Assembly (NCBI GenBank): GCA_046597455.1
Contig: JBKJKJ010000478.1
Span: 1-24,076, forward strand
DNA: 24,076 bases
Reading direction: 5' to 3'
DNA from: JAQGMV01 sp046597455
GTDB taxonomy: Bacteria; Pseudomonadota; Gammaproteobacteria; Burkholderiales; SG8-41
The position numbers and the translations under genes are program-made. The notes beneath the pieces were generated by a model. The model had not been told where the DNA came from. It was given only the letters and a program-made list of their open reading frames with translations, and made no database searches. Within the stretch, counting starts at the first letter, position 1; every line of letters begins with the position of its first letter. This document shows positions 16,162 through 23,664 of the stretch, one piece after another.

Positions 16162-16495
16162 GGGTGTCGACGATCCTATAAATTCGATACGGTTCAAGTG
16201 GTCCGACCGGGACGAATACGCATGGGAGGCAATGACCGCATCCGGTGTCGATCGACCGTGATACCGCTGCCCACGAGCCGGGGGCGCGTGCATGCCGACG
16301 TCCGTGCCGTGCGCCAGTCGAAAAACGGCCCGGCCAGAACCGCACCGGGCCGCAACCCGCACTACACAGGACATCAACCACTCAGGAGACGAGGTTCAGC
16401 CGGTGAAAACTCGCCGGTCGTGCCCCTCGTAAATGTATGACGACACCGAATGACGATAAGTTCACGCCGGTTTCAGGGCCGCTGCATCAGTCCGA
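16162..16495. other. Intergenic region between two minus-strand genes
   Basis: No gene is supported. It contains a minus-strand intrinsic terminator (16321-16352) that ends the Bug transcript and, after it, the presumed promoter region of the MscS-type gene. Confidence 0.45.
16321..16352 (-). terminator. Rho-independent terminator of the third Bug gene
   Basis: Read on the minus strand, CGGCCCGG (16352-16345) pairs with CCGGGCCG (16333-16326) around an 11-nt loop, followed by TTTTT (16325-16321). It lies about 140 bp past the stop codon of the Bug gene at 16496, and would isolate the MscS-type gene from it. Confidence 0.8.
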
Positions 16496-17485
16496 TCAGA
16501 GACTCAGGCTGGCCGCACTGACGAGGTCTTTCCACTTCTTCGCATCCTGCGCGATGAACGCCGCAAACTCCTCGCGTGTCATGATCGCCACGTCCAGGCC
16601 GAGATTCACCAGTCGCTTGTTCACATCCGGCAGAGCGAGTGCCGCGTTGATTTCCTTGTGTAACAGGCGGATCAGACGCGGCGGCACGTCGCGGGGCGCG
16701 ACGATGCTGTAGAAACCGACATCCTCGTACCCGGGAACCGATTCCGCGATTGCCGGCACATCCGGAAAAGCGGCGTTACGCTTCAGGCTGCTCACCCCCA
16801 GGCCTTTCAGCCGCCCCTCGCGCACGTGTGGGATCGCCGCGAGCACCGGTGCGAAGCTGAGCGGCGTCTCGTTGGAGACTGCAGCGGTCAGCGAAGGCCC
16901 TGAGCCCTTGTAGGGCACGTTGACGATCCTGACACCGGCCATGTGGTTCAACAGATGCACCGCGAGATCGTTCGAGGTGCCGATTCCCGAAGTCGCACAA
17001 TCGGTTTTTCCCGGATTCGCTTTGGCGTAGTCGATCAGCTCACGTATCGAGGCGATCGGGAGCGATGGATTCGCGACGAGGATGGACGGCGCCGTACCGA
17101 TCATGCTCACCGGCACGAAGGCTTTGAGCGGATCGAACGGCAGCTTCTGACGCCGATTCGGACTGATCGTAATTGCCGAGTTGCCGAGCAAAAGCGTGTA
17201 GCCGTCTGGCGTCGCGTCGATCACTGCACTCATGCCGACAATCCCGCCGCCGCCCGAACGCGCCTCCACGATGATCGGCTGCCCCAGGCGACGTTCGACC
17301 TTCTCGCCCACGATACGCGCGAGGGTGTCGCTGATGCCGCCGGCGGAGAAGCCCTGAATGATGCGGATCGGCCGGCTGGGGAAAGACTCCTCCGCATGGG
17401 CGGTGTGAACCGCCGACGCGGCGCCGACGGCCCCAAGCAGCAACGCCGCCATCGTGTGCTTCAGGTTGAGCTTCAAGTCGATCAT
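16496..17485 (-). CDS. Bug/TctC-family tripartite tricarboxylate receptor (329 aa)
   Basis: Periplasmic binding protein. The signal peptide covers about residues 1-31 (KHTMAALLLGAVGAASAVHT, AHA-EE cleavage). Then come FPSRPIRIIQGFSAGGISDT (a ligand loop with FSAGG instead of PPGG), VEARSGGGG, DGYTLLLG, NVPYKGSGPSLTA and VPGYEDVGFYSIVAP. ATG 17485 has a consensus AGGAGG at ideal spacing; the frame is open to 17638, but the extension is not signal-like. It is a single-gene minus-strand unit with its own terminator (16321-16352) and no permease partner. Its ligand loop differs from the other four, suggesting a different ligand. Confidence 0.94.
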   Translation of the reverse strand: MIDLKLNLKHTMAALLLGAVGAASAVHTAHAEESFPSRPIRIIQGFSAGGISDTLARIVGEKVERRLGQPIIVEARSGGGGIVGMSAVIDATPDGYTLLLGNSAITISPNRRQKLPFDPLKAFVPVSMIGTAPSILVANPSLPIASIRELIDYAKANPGKTDCATSGIGTSNDLAVHLLNHMAGVRIVNVPYKGSGPSLTAAVSNETPLSFAPVLAAIPHVREGRLKGLGVSSLKRNAAFPDVPAIAESVPGYEDVGFYSIVAPRDVPPRLIRLLHKEINAALALPDVNKRLVNLGLDVAIMTREEFAAFIAQDAKKWKDLVSAASLSL

Positions 17486-17819
17486 GCATACCTCCTGGTC
17501 TGATGAACCATCCGGATAGGCCTTTGGCGCGGATCGACTGATGCGTTCGACGCAAACGGCCATGTATGCTGGAGTCATGCAAGCGCGAAGAAGTTTCATG
17601 CTTCGCACTGGCGAGCGCACAGAAGGCACCGCGCGCACCGCGCCGCTCGAAGGAAATGGCGTCGAAATTCGCTCGCGTCGGCAAATCAGCGAAGCGCTGT
17701 CAGAACTGGGGGCTCGACCCGGTCTCTACCTCTATCATGCACACCCTGAGATTGCGACTCTGTAGTGATGTCCACACTCCCGGCTTTTTGCGGGATTCGC
17801 GCCCGGTGCCGTTCGCGAT
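17486..17819. other. Divergent region between Bug (-) and zinc-finger ORF (+)
   Basis: No convincing gene; the open plus-strand frame 17541-17765 lacks a ribosome binding site and any motif. A small inverted repeat (GCGAAG 17585-17590, CTTCGC 17601-17606) is the only structure noticed. Promoters for the flanking genes are expected here. Confidence 0.35.
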
Positions 17820-18047
17820 ATGACCTGCCTGGAATGCCGCCGCGCATTACTGGTCTGTCCTCGACGGAGTGCTTCGAGCGCGCGAGCGCACGTAAAACGC
17901 TGCCCGCAGTGCGCCGCGCTGGTGCGCGCGCTTGCACGCATGGAACGCGAGCTCGAAATCGCCGCGTTCATACCCGTGCCGGAAGGACTCGCCGATCGCC
18001 TGCTGGTGCAGGCCCGCTGGGCTCGACGCGCGAAATTCCCCGTGTAA
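17820..18047 (+). CDS. Short zinc-finger/anti-sigma-like protein (75 aa), DUF3379-like N-terminus
   Basis: The product begins MTCLECRRALLVCPRR, then ARAHVKRCPQC (about residues 22-32), then ALARMERELEIAAFIPVPEGLADRLLVQ. This order (Cys near the N-terminus, an H-x3-C-x2-C element, then a 'vPvPegLadriLl' helix) resembles the N-terminal part of DUF3379-type proteins and of zinc-binding anti-sigma domains (ZAS, HxxxCxxC). Those proteins are normally longer, with a membrane span. This one ends about 20 residues after the helix with no transmembrane segment, so it is either a natural stand-alone module or a truncated relic. No sigma-factor gene is adjacent. ATG 17820 lacks a strong Shine-Dalgarno sequence. 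Confidence 0.6.
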   Translation: MTCLECRRALLVCPRRSASSARAHVKRCPQCAALVRALARMERELEIAAFIPVPEGLADRLLVQARWARRAKFPV

Positions 18048-18214
18048 CCGGCCGTAACTCGCCCCGTGCCGGCCGTCGCACCCCGGGCCGCTCGGTCCCA
18101 AGGCTTCCTCCCGACGAAAACCCAGGACGCTAAGCTTTTTCACGCATTGTGCGAAACCGAATTCGGTGTCGCGCAACGCTCCAGCCCGCAGTCAAATCCC
18201 TCAAAAGGAAACGT

Positions 18215-19189
18215 ATGAGCATAAATTTTCGTGCTGTCATCACCGCGTTCGCCAGTCTCGCGCTGCTCGGCTCTGCCGCCGTACAAAGTGCAGGGTATCC
18301 CGACAAACCGGTGCGCATCATCGTGCCTTTCAGCACCGGTGGCGGAACCGACATACAGGCACGACTCCTCGCAGACAGTTTTTACAAAAGCATGCACCAG
18401 ACGTTCATCGTCGACAACAAACCGGGTGCGAGCGGATTGATCGGTGCGCAGATCGCAACCGAAGAGCCTGCCGACGGCTATACGATACTCTTTACGACGG
18501 CGACACTGGCCATCAACCCGACGCTTTACGGCAAGCGCTGGACGGTCGACCCGCTGACCGAGCTCGAGCCCGTGAGCTGGATCACCTCTGCGCCGCTCGT
18601 GCTCATCGCGCATCCGGCGGTCCCTGCCAGATCGGTCAAAGAGCTGGTGGCATTGGGGCAGAAGCAGCCAGGGCTCTTCAATGTCGGCATCAACACCCCG
18701 GGCAGCACCAGCCACCTCGCTGCTGAGATGCTCAAGCAGAAAACGGGGCTCGACATTACCCTCGTGCCGTTCAAAGGCGGCGGCCCGGCAGTCGCGTCGG
18801 TGATCGCAGGCGAGACCGATTTCCTTTTCGCCACCGGACCTTCAGCCGCCCCTCACGTGCGCTCGGGACGGGTGCGCGCACTCGCGGTGACGACACCCAA
18901 GCGCTCTTCAGCGTTTCCGGATCTGCCGACGATGAACACGCTCTATCCCGGGTTCGAATCCGACAACTGGTACGCGATGTTCGTGCGCAAAGGCACGCCG
19001 CGCGAGATCGTGGGAAAAATCAATGCCGAAATTCGCAACGCGCTCGGATCGAAGCAGGTGAAGGATTTCATGGCGCGTGAAGGCCTCGACCCGGTCGGCA
19101 GCACCCCCGACGAGCTGCTGGCGCAGGTCAAGCGCGAGATGGCGAAATACGGTGAGGTCATCCGGGTCGGCCAGATTCGGCTCCAGTAA
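18215..19189 (+). CDS. Bug/TctC-family tripartite tricarboxylate receptor (324 aa)
   Basis: Periplasmic binding protein. The signal peptide is about residues 1-26 (AVITAFASLALLGSAAVQSA). Landmarks are YPDKPVRIIVPFSTGGGTDI, VDNKPGASG, DGYTILF, VPFKGGGPAVASVIAG and the C-terminal PGFESDNWYAMFV. I start at ATG 18215 behind AAAAGGAAA; the frame opens upstream at 18149, but that extension is not signal-like. It is the first of two tandem Bug genes, separated by 167 bp. The two proteins are clearly different in sequence, so this is not a recent duplication. No permease genes follow. Confidence 0.94.
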   Translation: MSINFRAVITAFASLALLGSAAVQSAGYPDKPVRIIVPFSTGGGTDIQARLLADSFYKSMHQTFIVDNKPGASGLIGAQIATEEPADGYTILFTTATLAINPTLYGKRWTVDPLTELEPVSWITSAPLVLIAHPAVPARSVKELVALGQKQPGLFNVGINTPGSTSHLAAEMLKQKTGLDITLVPFKGGGPAVASVIAGETDFLFATGPSAAPHVRSGRVRALAVTTPKRSSAFPDLPTMNTLYPGFESDNWYAMFVRKGTPREIVGKINAEIRNALGSKQVKDFMAREGLDPVGSTPDELLAQVKREMAKYGEVIRVGQIRLQ

Positions 19190-19356
19190 CCGCGACCGGC
19201 TTTGGTGCCGCTGCGTTCGGTCGGTTGAGCGCTGCGGCACGGTGCTGGCGACACGCCTGCCTTCAAGGAAGACGTATCTCAGTGCATGCCTGCACGACAC
19301 GCTCGATTCTCCCCATTTCCAGAAATCAACCCATCTATATCCAATAGGAGATATGA

Positions 19357-20355
19357 ATGCGCATTACGCTCAAGTCACGCATGCTGTCAGTCGTCGCCGC
19401 GGCGGTCACGCTTTCGAACCCGGTTACGGCGCTGTCGGCCGGCGCACCTGAGGCATCGACTTACCCTTCGCATCCGATTCGTTTCGTGGTCCCGGCCGCA
19501 CCGGGCGGCACGACCGATACGCTGGCGCGCCTCTTCGGCGAACGCATGACAGCAGCGTTCAAGCAGCAGGTCGTCGTGGACAACCGCGCCAGCGCTTCAG
19601 GGGTGCTCGCGGCCGATCTCGTCGCGCATGCCGATCCGGACGGCTATACGCTCTTCCTGCCGTATCACCAGCACACGGTCAACGCGGCGCTGCTGCCCAA
19701 GCTGCCTTACCACCCGGTCAACGATTTCACGCCGATCACGCAACTCACCGCTGCGGGCCTGATGTTGGTGGTGCACCCTGCGGTGCCCGCCCGCAACATG
19801 AAAGAATTCATCGAATGGACGAAGCACTACCAGGGCGCGCTCAACTTCGGCTCCGCCGGCATCGGCAGCGGCGGACATCTCGCCGGAGAGCTTTATAAAG
19901 TCCTGACCGGGGTCAAGGCGCAGCACATACCCTACAAGGGCACCGGACCGGCGCTTTCCGCGCTCCTCTCGCAGGAATATCAATACAACTTCGCAGGCAT
20001 GCTCGCCGCATCGCGCATGTCCAGTGCGGGACGCCTCAGAGCGCTCGCGGTGACCACACCGCAGCGCCTGCCGGCCATGCCGGATATTCCCACCGTCGCG
20101 GAATCTGGATTGCCCGGGTTCGAAGTCGTCGGCTGGTACGGCGTCTTCGCCCCCGCGAAGCTGCCACCCGCGCTCCTCAAGCGGCTGAATTCCGAGCTCG
20201 TATCCATTCTCCACCAGCCCGCAATGGAAAAGATCATCTTCGACCAGGGCGCGACCCCCGTCGGCAGCACACCGGAGGCCTTCAGGCAGTACCTCGTTGC
20301 CGATCTGGCCAAGTGGAAGAAAGTGGTCGCGGCGAGCGGGGCCCAGGCCTACTGA
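19357..20355 (+). CDS. Bug/TctC-family tripartite tricarboxylate receptor (332 aa)
   Basis: Second of the tandem pair. The signal peptide covers about residues 1-28 (MLSVVAAAVTLSNPVTALSA). Family marks are YPSHPIRFVVPAAPGGTTDT (an APGG ligand loop), VVDNRASASG (with RASAS where most have RPGA), DGYTLFLP, HIPYKGTGPALSALLSQ and LPGFEVVGWYGVFAP. ATG 19357 follows AGGAGAT at good spacing. It may share a transcript with the gene before it. It is convergent with the Na+/H+ antiporter, with a two-part inverted repeat in the 51-bp gap. It is an orphan receptor like the others in the window. Confidence 0.94.
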   Translation: MRITLKSRMLSVVAAAVTLSNPVTALSAGAPEASTYPSHPIRFVVPAAPGGTTDTLARLFGERMTAAFKQQVVVDNRASASGVLAADLVAHADPDGYTLFLPYHQHTVNAALLPKLPYHPVNDFTPITQLTAAGLMLVVHPAVPARNMKEFIEWTKHYQGALNFGSAGIGSGGHLAGELYKVLTGVKAQHIPYKGTGPALSALLSQEYQYNFAGMLAASRMSSAGRLRALAVTTPQRLPAMPDIPTVAESGLPGFEVVGWYGVFAPAKLPPALLKRLNSELVSILHQPAMEKIIFDQGATPVGSTPEAFRQYLVADLAKWKKVVAASGAQAY

Positions 20356-20364
20356 GGCTACCGG

Positions 20365-20405
20365 CGGCCCGTCCTGCCCGCACTCGATGCGTGCGGCACG
20401 GGCCG
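20365..20405. terminator. Two-part inverted repeat between convergent genes
   Basis: The outer arms CGGCCCGT (20365-20372) and ACGGGCCG (20398-20405) pair perfectly; inner arms CCGCAC (20378-20383) and GTGCGG (20391-20396) add 6 bp around a 7-nt loop. It fills the gap between the last Bug stop codon and the antiporter stop codon. There is no T-run; it is a probable shared terminator-like hairpin. Confidence 0.55.
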
Positions 20406-20406
20406 A

Positions 20407-21651
20407 TCACGACGACCCGCGTGCGGCATATCGTTTCAGCAGCGGCCCCAGTGACAGGCCCTGTACCGCAACCGAGAAGACGACGACCGCATAAGTGCTG
20501 ACAAGAATCGGATAGCGATACGGTTCGTCGGGCAGCGACAACGCCAGCGCGATCGAGATGCCGCCGCGCAGTCCCGCCCACGTCAGCATGGCCACGCCCC
20601 CCGCCTGAAACATGCCTTTGAGCACCGACACCGGGAACAGCACACCGGCCGCCCGGGCCAGCAGCACCAGGGGTATGGCCGCGGCGGCAATAATGGCGCC
20701 ACCCGTGCTGAGGTGCTCGAGGTCGAGCACCAGTACTTCGAACCCGATCAGCACGAACAGCACCGCATTCAGGATCTCGTCGATGAGCTCCCAGAAGGTA
20801 TCCAGGTGCTTGCGCGTCTGTTCGGACATGGCGTGCGAGCGTCCGGGATTGCCGATGTAGACACCCGCCACGACGACCGCGATCGGGGCCGACACATGGA
20901 TGGCTTCGGCGAGCGAGTACACGCCCGCGGCAAGGGCGAGTGTCAACAGGATCTCGACCGGATACTCATCCACACTTCGCAACAGCCGGAAAACGATCCA
21001 ACCCGCAGCAAAGCCCAGGATCCCGCCGCCGAGCGACTCGGTCAGCAGGAAGAGCGCAGCGCTGCCGACATCCGGCTCCGCGCCGCTTGCAGCGATGCCG
21101 AGGACGGTCAGGAAAAGTGCAACACCGACACCGTCGTTGAGCAGCGATTCGCCTGTAATGTGCACCTGGAAGCTCGTAGGCGCGGACACGCGCTTCATGA
21201 TCCCGAGTACCGCGATGGGATCCGTCGGGGCAATCAGCGCACCGAAGAGCAGTCCGTAGATGTAAGGCATCGGGATGCCGAGAAGGCCCGCCAAACCCCA
21301 GAACAGCGTGCCGGCGACAAACGTGGTGACCAGCACGCCGACAGTCGCGAGCAGCGCAACCGGAAGCGCATGCTCTCGCAGATTGCGCAGGTCCACGTGC
21401 AGGGCGCCGGCAAACAGCAGGTAGGCGAGCATGCCGTGCAGCAGCATCTTGGAAAAGTCGATTTCCCGCAGCGCGGCCATCGCCGGCTGCAGATCAAGCA
21501 ACCCGAAGTGTCCTGCAGCCGCGAGCACAATCGAAATCAGCAGCGAGATCAGCATGATGCCGATGGCTGTCGGTAACTTCAGCAGGCGGTAATTAAGATA
21601 GCTCGCGAGAGCCGCGATGACGAGCAGGATAGCGAGGATGTCGAAGGGCAT
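20407..21651 (-). CDS. CPA1-family Na+/H+ (cation:proton) antiporter (414 aa)
   Basis: Inner-membrane monovalent cation/proton antiporter of the CPA1 (NhaP-like) group, contributing to pH and sodium homeostasis. Roughly 12 hydrophobic segments are visible. Diagnostic motifs are LIAPTDPIAVLGIMK (140-153, the TDP element of the unwound helix), ESLLNDGVGVALF (168-180, with the CPA1 Asn-Asp pair N172-D173) and LRGGISIALALSLP near the C-terminus. There is no C-terminal RCK/TrkA domain. I start at ATG 21651 (MPFDILAILLV); the frame is open to 21744, but the upstream part is not family-like and the Shine-Dalgarno sequence is weak in both cases. It stands alone, convergent with the Bug pair. Confidence 0.92.
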   Translation of the reverse strand: MPFDILAILLVIAALASYLNYRLLKLPTAIGIMLISLLISIVLAAAGHFGLLDLQPAMAALREIDFSKMLLHGMLAYLLFAGALHVDLRNLREHALPVALLATVGVLVTTFVAGTLFWGLAGLLGIPMPYIYGLLFGALIAPTDPIAVLGIMKRVSAPTSFQVHITGESLLNDGVGVALFLTVLGIAASGAEPDVGSAALFLLTESLGGGILGFAAGWIVFRLLRSVDEYPVEILLTLALAAGVYSLAEAIHVSAPIAVVVAGVYIGNPGRSHAMSEQTRKHLDTFWELIDEILNAVLFVLIGFEVLVLDLEHLSTGGAIIAAAAIPLVLLARAAGVLFPVSVLKGMFQAGGVAMLTWAGLRGGISIALALSLPDEPYRYPILVSTYAVVVFSVAVQGLSLGPLLKRYAARGSS

Positions 21652-21968
21652 AAGCGTAATCAGGCCCGCATTACAGGCCCTTCTTTCGGATGAGGGACGC
21701 CGAAGCGCCGGATAGTCGATTGTACGGTGAGATCCAACGAGCAACGCGCATGCCGCGAACCCCAGCCCGGTCGGTAGGGTCTGGGGAAGGATTTCGCTCG
21801 CCTCCCCGATCTTATGCGCGAGCCCGTGTCGTATATCGATGTCGTATATCGTTACATGCCCGGGCGAACGACAATCAGACGAAGAGAGGCTCTTCGCCGC
21901 TTCGCATTAACCATTTCTTGGCATCGGGCTGAGACAACGACAACGCTTCGTCGGTACGGCTGAGGCTG
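21652..21968. other. Intergenic region between antiporter and CDF genes
   Basis: No gene is firmly supported. It contains a 13-bp tandem repeat (see separate entry). There is also a short minus-strand frame ending at 21875 (residues DEALSLSQPDAKKWLMRSGE before the stop codon) whose composition looks coding, but it has no ATG and no ribosome binding site ahead of most of it. Confidence 0.35.
21827..21852. repeat. 13-bp tandem direct repeat upstream of the antiporter
   Basis: TGTCGTATATCGA (21827-21839) is followed directly by TGTCGTATATCGT (21840-21852), 12 of 13 identical. The sequence is AT-rich for this region and lies about 175 bp upstream of the antiporter start. It is a candidate operator, but no regulator can be named. 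Confidence 0.65.
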
Positions 21969-22907
21969 TTACGTTTCGCGCATCCCTTTCGGCTGCGACG
22001 ACACCTGGGCGAGCGCCCGCGCCTCGATGTAGATCCGCTTGATCTTCGGGAACCGTGTCCGGATATCCTGCTCGATGCGCGACACGGCGGCAGCGACATC
22101 GTTGGCCGTGCTCTCCGGCACGAACTGAACGTCGAGGGTCAGCAGCACTTCGTCGGCGCCGATGTACATCGAGAGCGGCGATGCGGCATCGCGTACGTGG
22201 GGGTCCTTCCGGGCGATCTCGCGAATCGCAGAGGCGGTCTCGGCCGACACCCCTTCCCCGATCAGCAGTCCACGTGCTTCTCTGATCAGGAGCACCGCCA
22301 CCGACGCGAGCAACACGCCGATGACGACCGAGGCTGCGCCATCGAGCACCGGCATGTCGAATCGATGGCTCGCGTACACGCCCAGTGCTGCGGCCGCAAG
22401 ACCGGCGAGCGCCGCCGCATCTTCGGCGAGTACCGTATACGTCGTTGGGTCCTTGCTGCGTCTGATGGCGCGCCAGAACGGCGTGCTGCCTTTCTCTTTA
22501 TTGAACTGCTTCAGTGCCACGACGAAGCTGGCGCCTTCGAAAACCGCCGCCAGACCCAGGACCACGTAACTCCACATCGGGTCACTCAGGGGCGCAGGAT
22601 GCAGCATGTGCAGCACGCCTTCGTAGGCCGAGACGCCGCCCCCGACGCCGAATATGAGAACGGCGACGATGAGGCTCCAGAAGTAAAGCTCCTTACCGTA
22701 ACCGAAAGGATGCTGGGCCGTCGCCTGGCGCTGGCTACGGTGCATGCCGACCAGGAGCAGCACGCCATTGCCCGTGTCGACGATCGAGTGGATACCTTCC
22801 GACAACATCGCCGAGCTGCCGGTGAAACCGGCGACGATGAATTTCATTACGGCGATCACGCTGTTGGCCGCAATCGCGCCATACACTGCTTTTTTCGACT
22901 CCGCCAT
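21969..22907 (-). CDS. Cation diffusion facilitator (CDF) metal transporter (312 aa)
   Basis: Inner-membrane divalent-metal/proton exchanger of the CDF family, usually exporting Zn2+, Fe2+, Mn2+ or Co2+. The N-terminal membrane domain has TM2 with SEGIHSIVDTGN (His40 and Asp44, HxxxD site) and the loop HPFGYGKELYFW (67-78), a strong family mark. TM5 carries LAEDAAALAGL (Glu163-Asp164) in place of the common H/D-x-x-x-D, a pattern reminiscent of the SLC30A9-like branch. The C-terminal ferredoxin-like domain covers about 215-300 (LTLDVQFVPESTANDV). Length is typical. ATG 22907 has only a weak ribosome binding site. It is divergent from a MerR-type regulator, suggesting metal-induced expression. 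Confidence 0.9.
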   Translation of the reverse strand: MAESKKAVYGAIAANSVIAVMKFIVAGFTGSSAMLSEGIHSIVDTGNGVLLLVGMHRSQRQATAQHPFGYGKELYFWSLIVAVLIFGVGGGVSAYEGVLHMLHPAPLSDPMWSYVVLGLAAVFEGASFVVALKQFNKEKGSTPFWRAIRRSKDPTTYTVLAEDAAALAGLAAAALGVYASHRFDMPVLDGAASVVIGVLLASVAVLLIREARGLLIGEGVSAETASAIREIARKDPHVRDAASPLSMYIGADEVLLTLDVQFVPESTANDVAAAVSRIEQDIRTRFPKIKRIYIEARALAQVSSQPKGMRET

Positions 22908-22976
22908 CAGCTGATCCCGGGATGTGGGGGTGTGGCATCGCCAGTGGCAAGCCCCATGCCGCGGGTGCGGGGCGCA

Positions 22977-22991
22977 GCTTATGGAATAAGC
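22977..22991. promoter_or_regulatory. Candidate MerR operator palindrome
   Basis: GCTTAT-GGA-ATAAGC is a perfect 6+6 palindrome. It sits midway in the 153-bp divergent region, about 70 bp from each start codon. MerR regulators bind such dyads between the promoter elements of the gene they control. No matching -35/-10 pair could be fixed with confidence around it. Confidence 0.45.
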
Positions 22992-23060
22992 CGTGAACCG
23001 CCGCGCCGTAAGGTTTTAGCCCATTCCCCGGTCTTATCTATAACCACAAGGAGTGAACGC

Positions 23061-23480
23061 ATGTTGACTATCGGAAGACTCGCAAAGCAGGCGAAGCTCA
23101 CCACCGACAGCATCAGGTTCTACGAACGGCAGGGGCTGGTCAATCCCACGACGAAAACAGACTCCGGATACCGGCTATACGGTGATGACGCACTGCGCAC
23201 ACTGGCCTTCATCAAGCACGCTCAACGGTGCGGCTTCTCTCTGGCAGACATCCGGGAGCTGCTGCATGCCGACGCGGGCACGTCAGCGCGCGAGGGTCTG
23301 TACCGCAAGGCGGCTCAGAAGCAGGCCGAAATCGAGGACACGATCTTCGAGTTACGCACGATGTCTCGCGTATTGTCATGCGTTCTACGCACAGATGACG
23401 TTGCCGAGGCGGCCGCGCCGCCGGACAGCCCGCTCCTGCGAGCTTTCGAGTCCCGGGGCCAGGAGAGCGCGCTCGCCTGA
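23061..23480 (+). CDS. MerR-family transcriptional regulator (139 aa)
   Basis: DNA-binding regulator with an N-terminal MerR helix-turn-helix: IGRLAKQAKLTTDSIRFYER (4-23), QGLVNPTTKTDSGYRLYGDD (24-43), and the second part LAFIKHAQRCGFSLADIREL (48-67). A dimerisation helix follows (about 75-110) with Cys107 (SCVLR), then a short variable tail. Length and layout match metal- or redox-responsive MerR proteins, but only Cys57 and Cys107 are present, so the usual cysteine pair of Zn/Cu/Hg sensors is not obvious. ATG 23061 follows AAGGAG at ideal spacing. It is divergent from the CDF exporter, its probable target. A UUCG-type terminator lies 62 bp after its stop codon. Confidence 0.9.
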   Translation: MLTIGRLAKQAKLTTDSIRFYERQGLVNPTTKTDSGYRLYGDDALRTLAFIKHAQRCGFSLADIRELLHADAGTSAREGLYRKAAQKQAEIEDTIFELRTMSRVLSCVLRTDDVAEAAAPPDSPLLRAFESRGQESALA

Positions 23481-23541
23481 TGCACGCTTGACGACGAAAT
23501 GAGTGGCGGACAGGAGTTCCCTTCCCTATCTCCTGTCTTTT

Positions 23542-23568
23542 GGCCCGGAATTCGTTCCGGGCCCTTTT
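23542..23568 (+). terminator. Rho-independent terminator with UUCG tetraloop
   Basis: GGCCCGGAA (23542-23550) and TTCCGGGCC (23555-23563) form a perfect 9-bp stem capped by TTCG, followed by CTTTT (23564-23568). It ends the merR-type transcript. Confidence 0.88.
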
Positions 23569-23577
23569 ATAACGTCG

Positions 23578-23600
23578 CCTGCGGCGCCACACGCCGCAGG
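23578..23600. repeat. Second perfect hairpin directly after the terminator
   Basis: CCTGCGGCG (23578-23586) pairs perfectly with CGCCGCAGG (23592-23600) around a 5-nt loop. It has no T-run and lies 65 bp before the small membrane-protein gene. It may be a 5'-UTR structure of that gene or a back-up terminator. Confidence 0.55.
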
Positions 23601-23664
23601 TGGCCTTAGCAGCGCCGGCGGCAGGTATCTCACCGGACCGCCGAACTTCTCGAGGAGCCATCGC

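Noticed and set aside
18950..18961. tRNA T-arm-like sequence GGGTTCGAATCC
   Set aside because: It lies in frame inside a clear Bug gene (codons for PGFES), and no acceptor, D- or anticodon arm can be found around it.
21875..21960. Coding-looking minus-strand tail after the CDF gene
   Set aside because: No usable start codon with a ribosome binding site and only about 28 codons; it could be a remnant, but this cannot be supported.
22197..23060. Possible N-terminal extension fused to MerR (frame open from 22197)
   Set aside because: The extension is antisense to the CDF gene; the MerR helix-turn-helix starts right at ATG 23061 behind AAGGAG.
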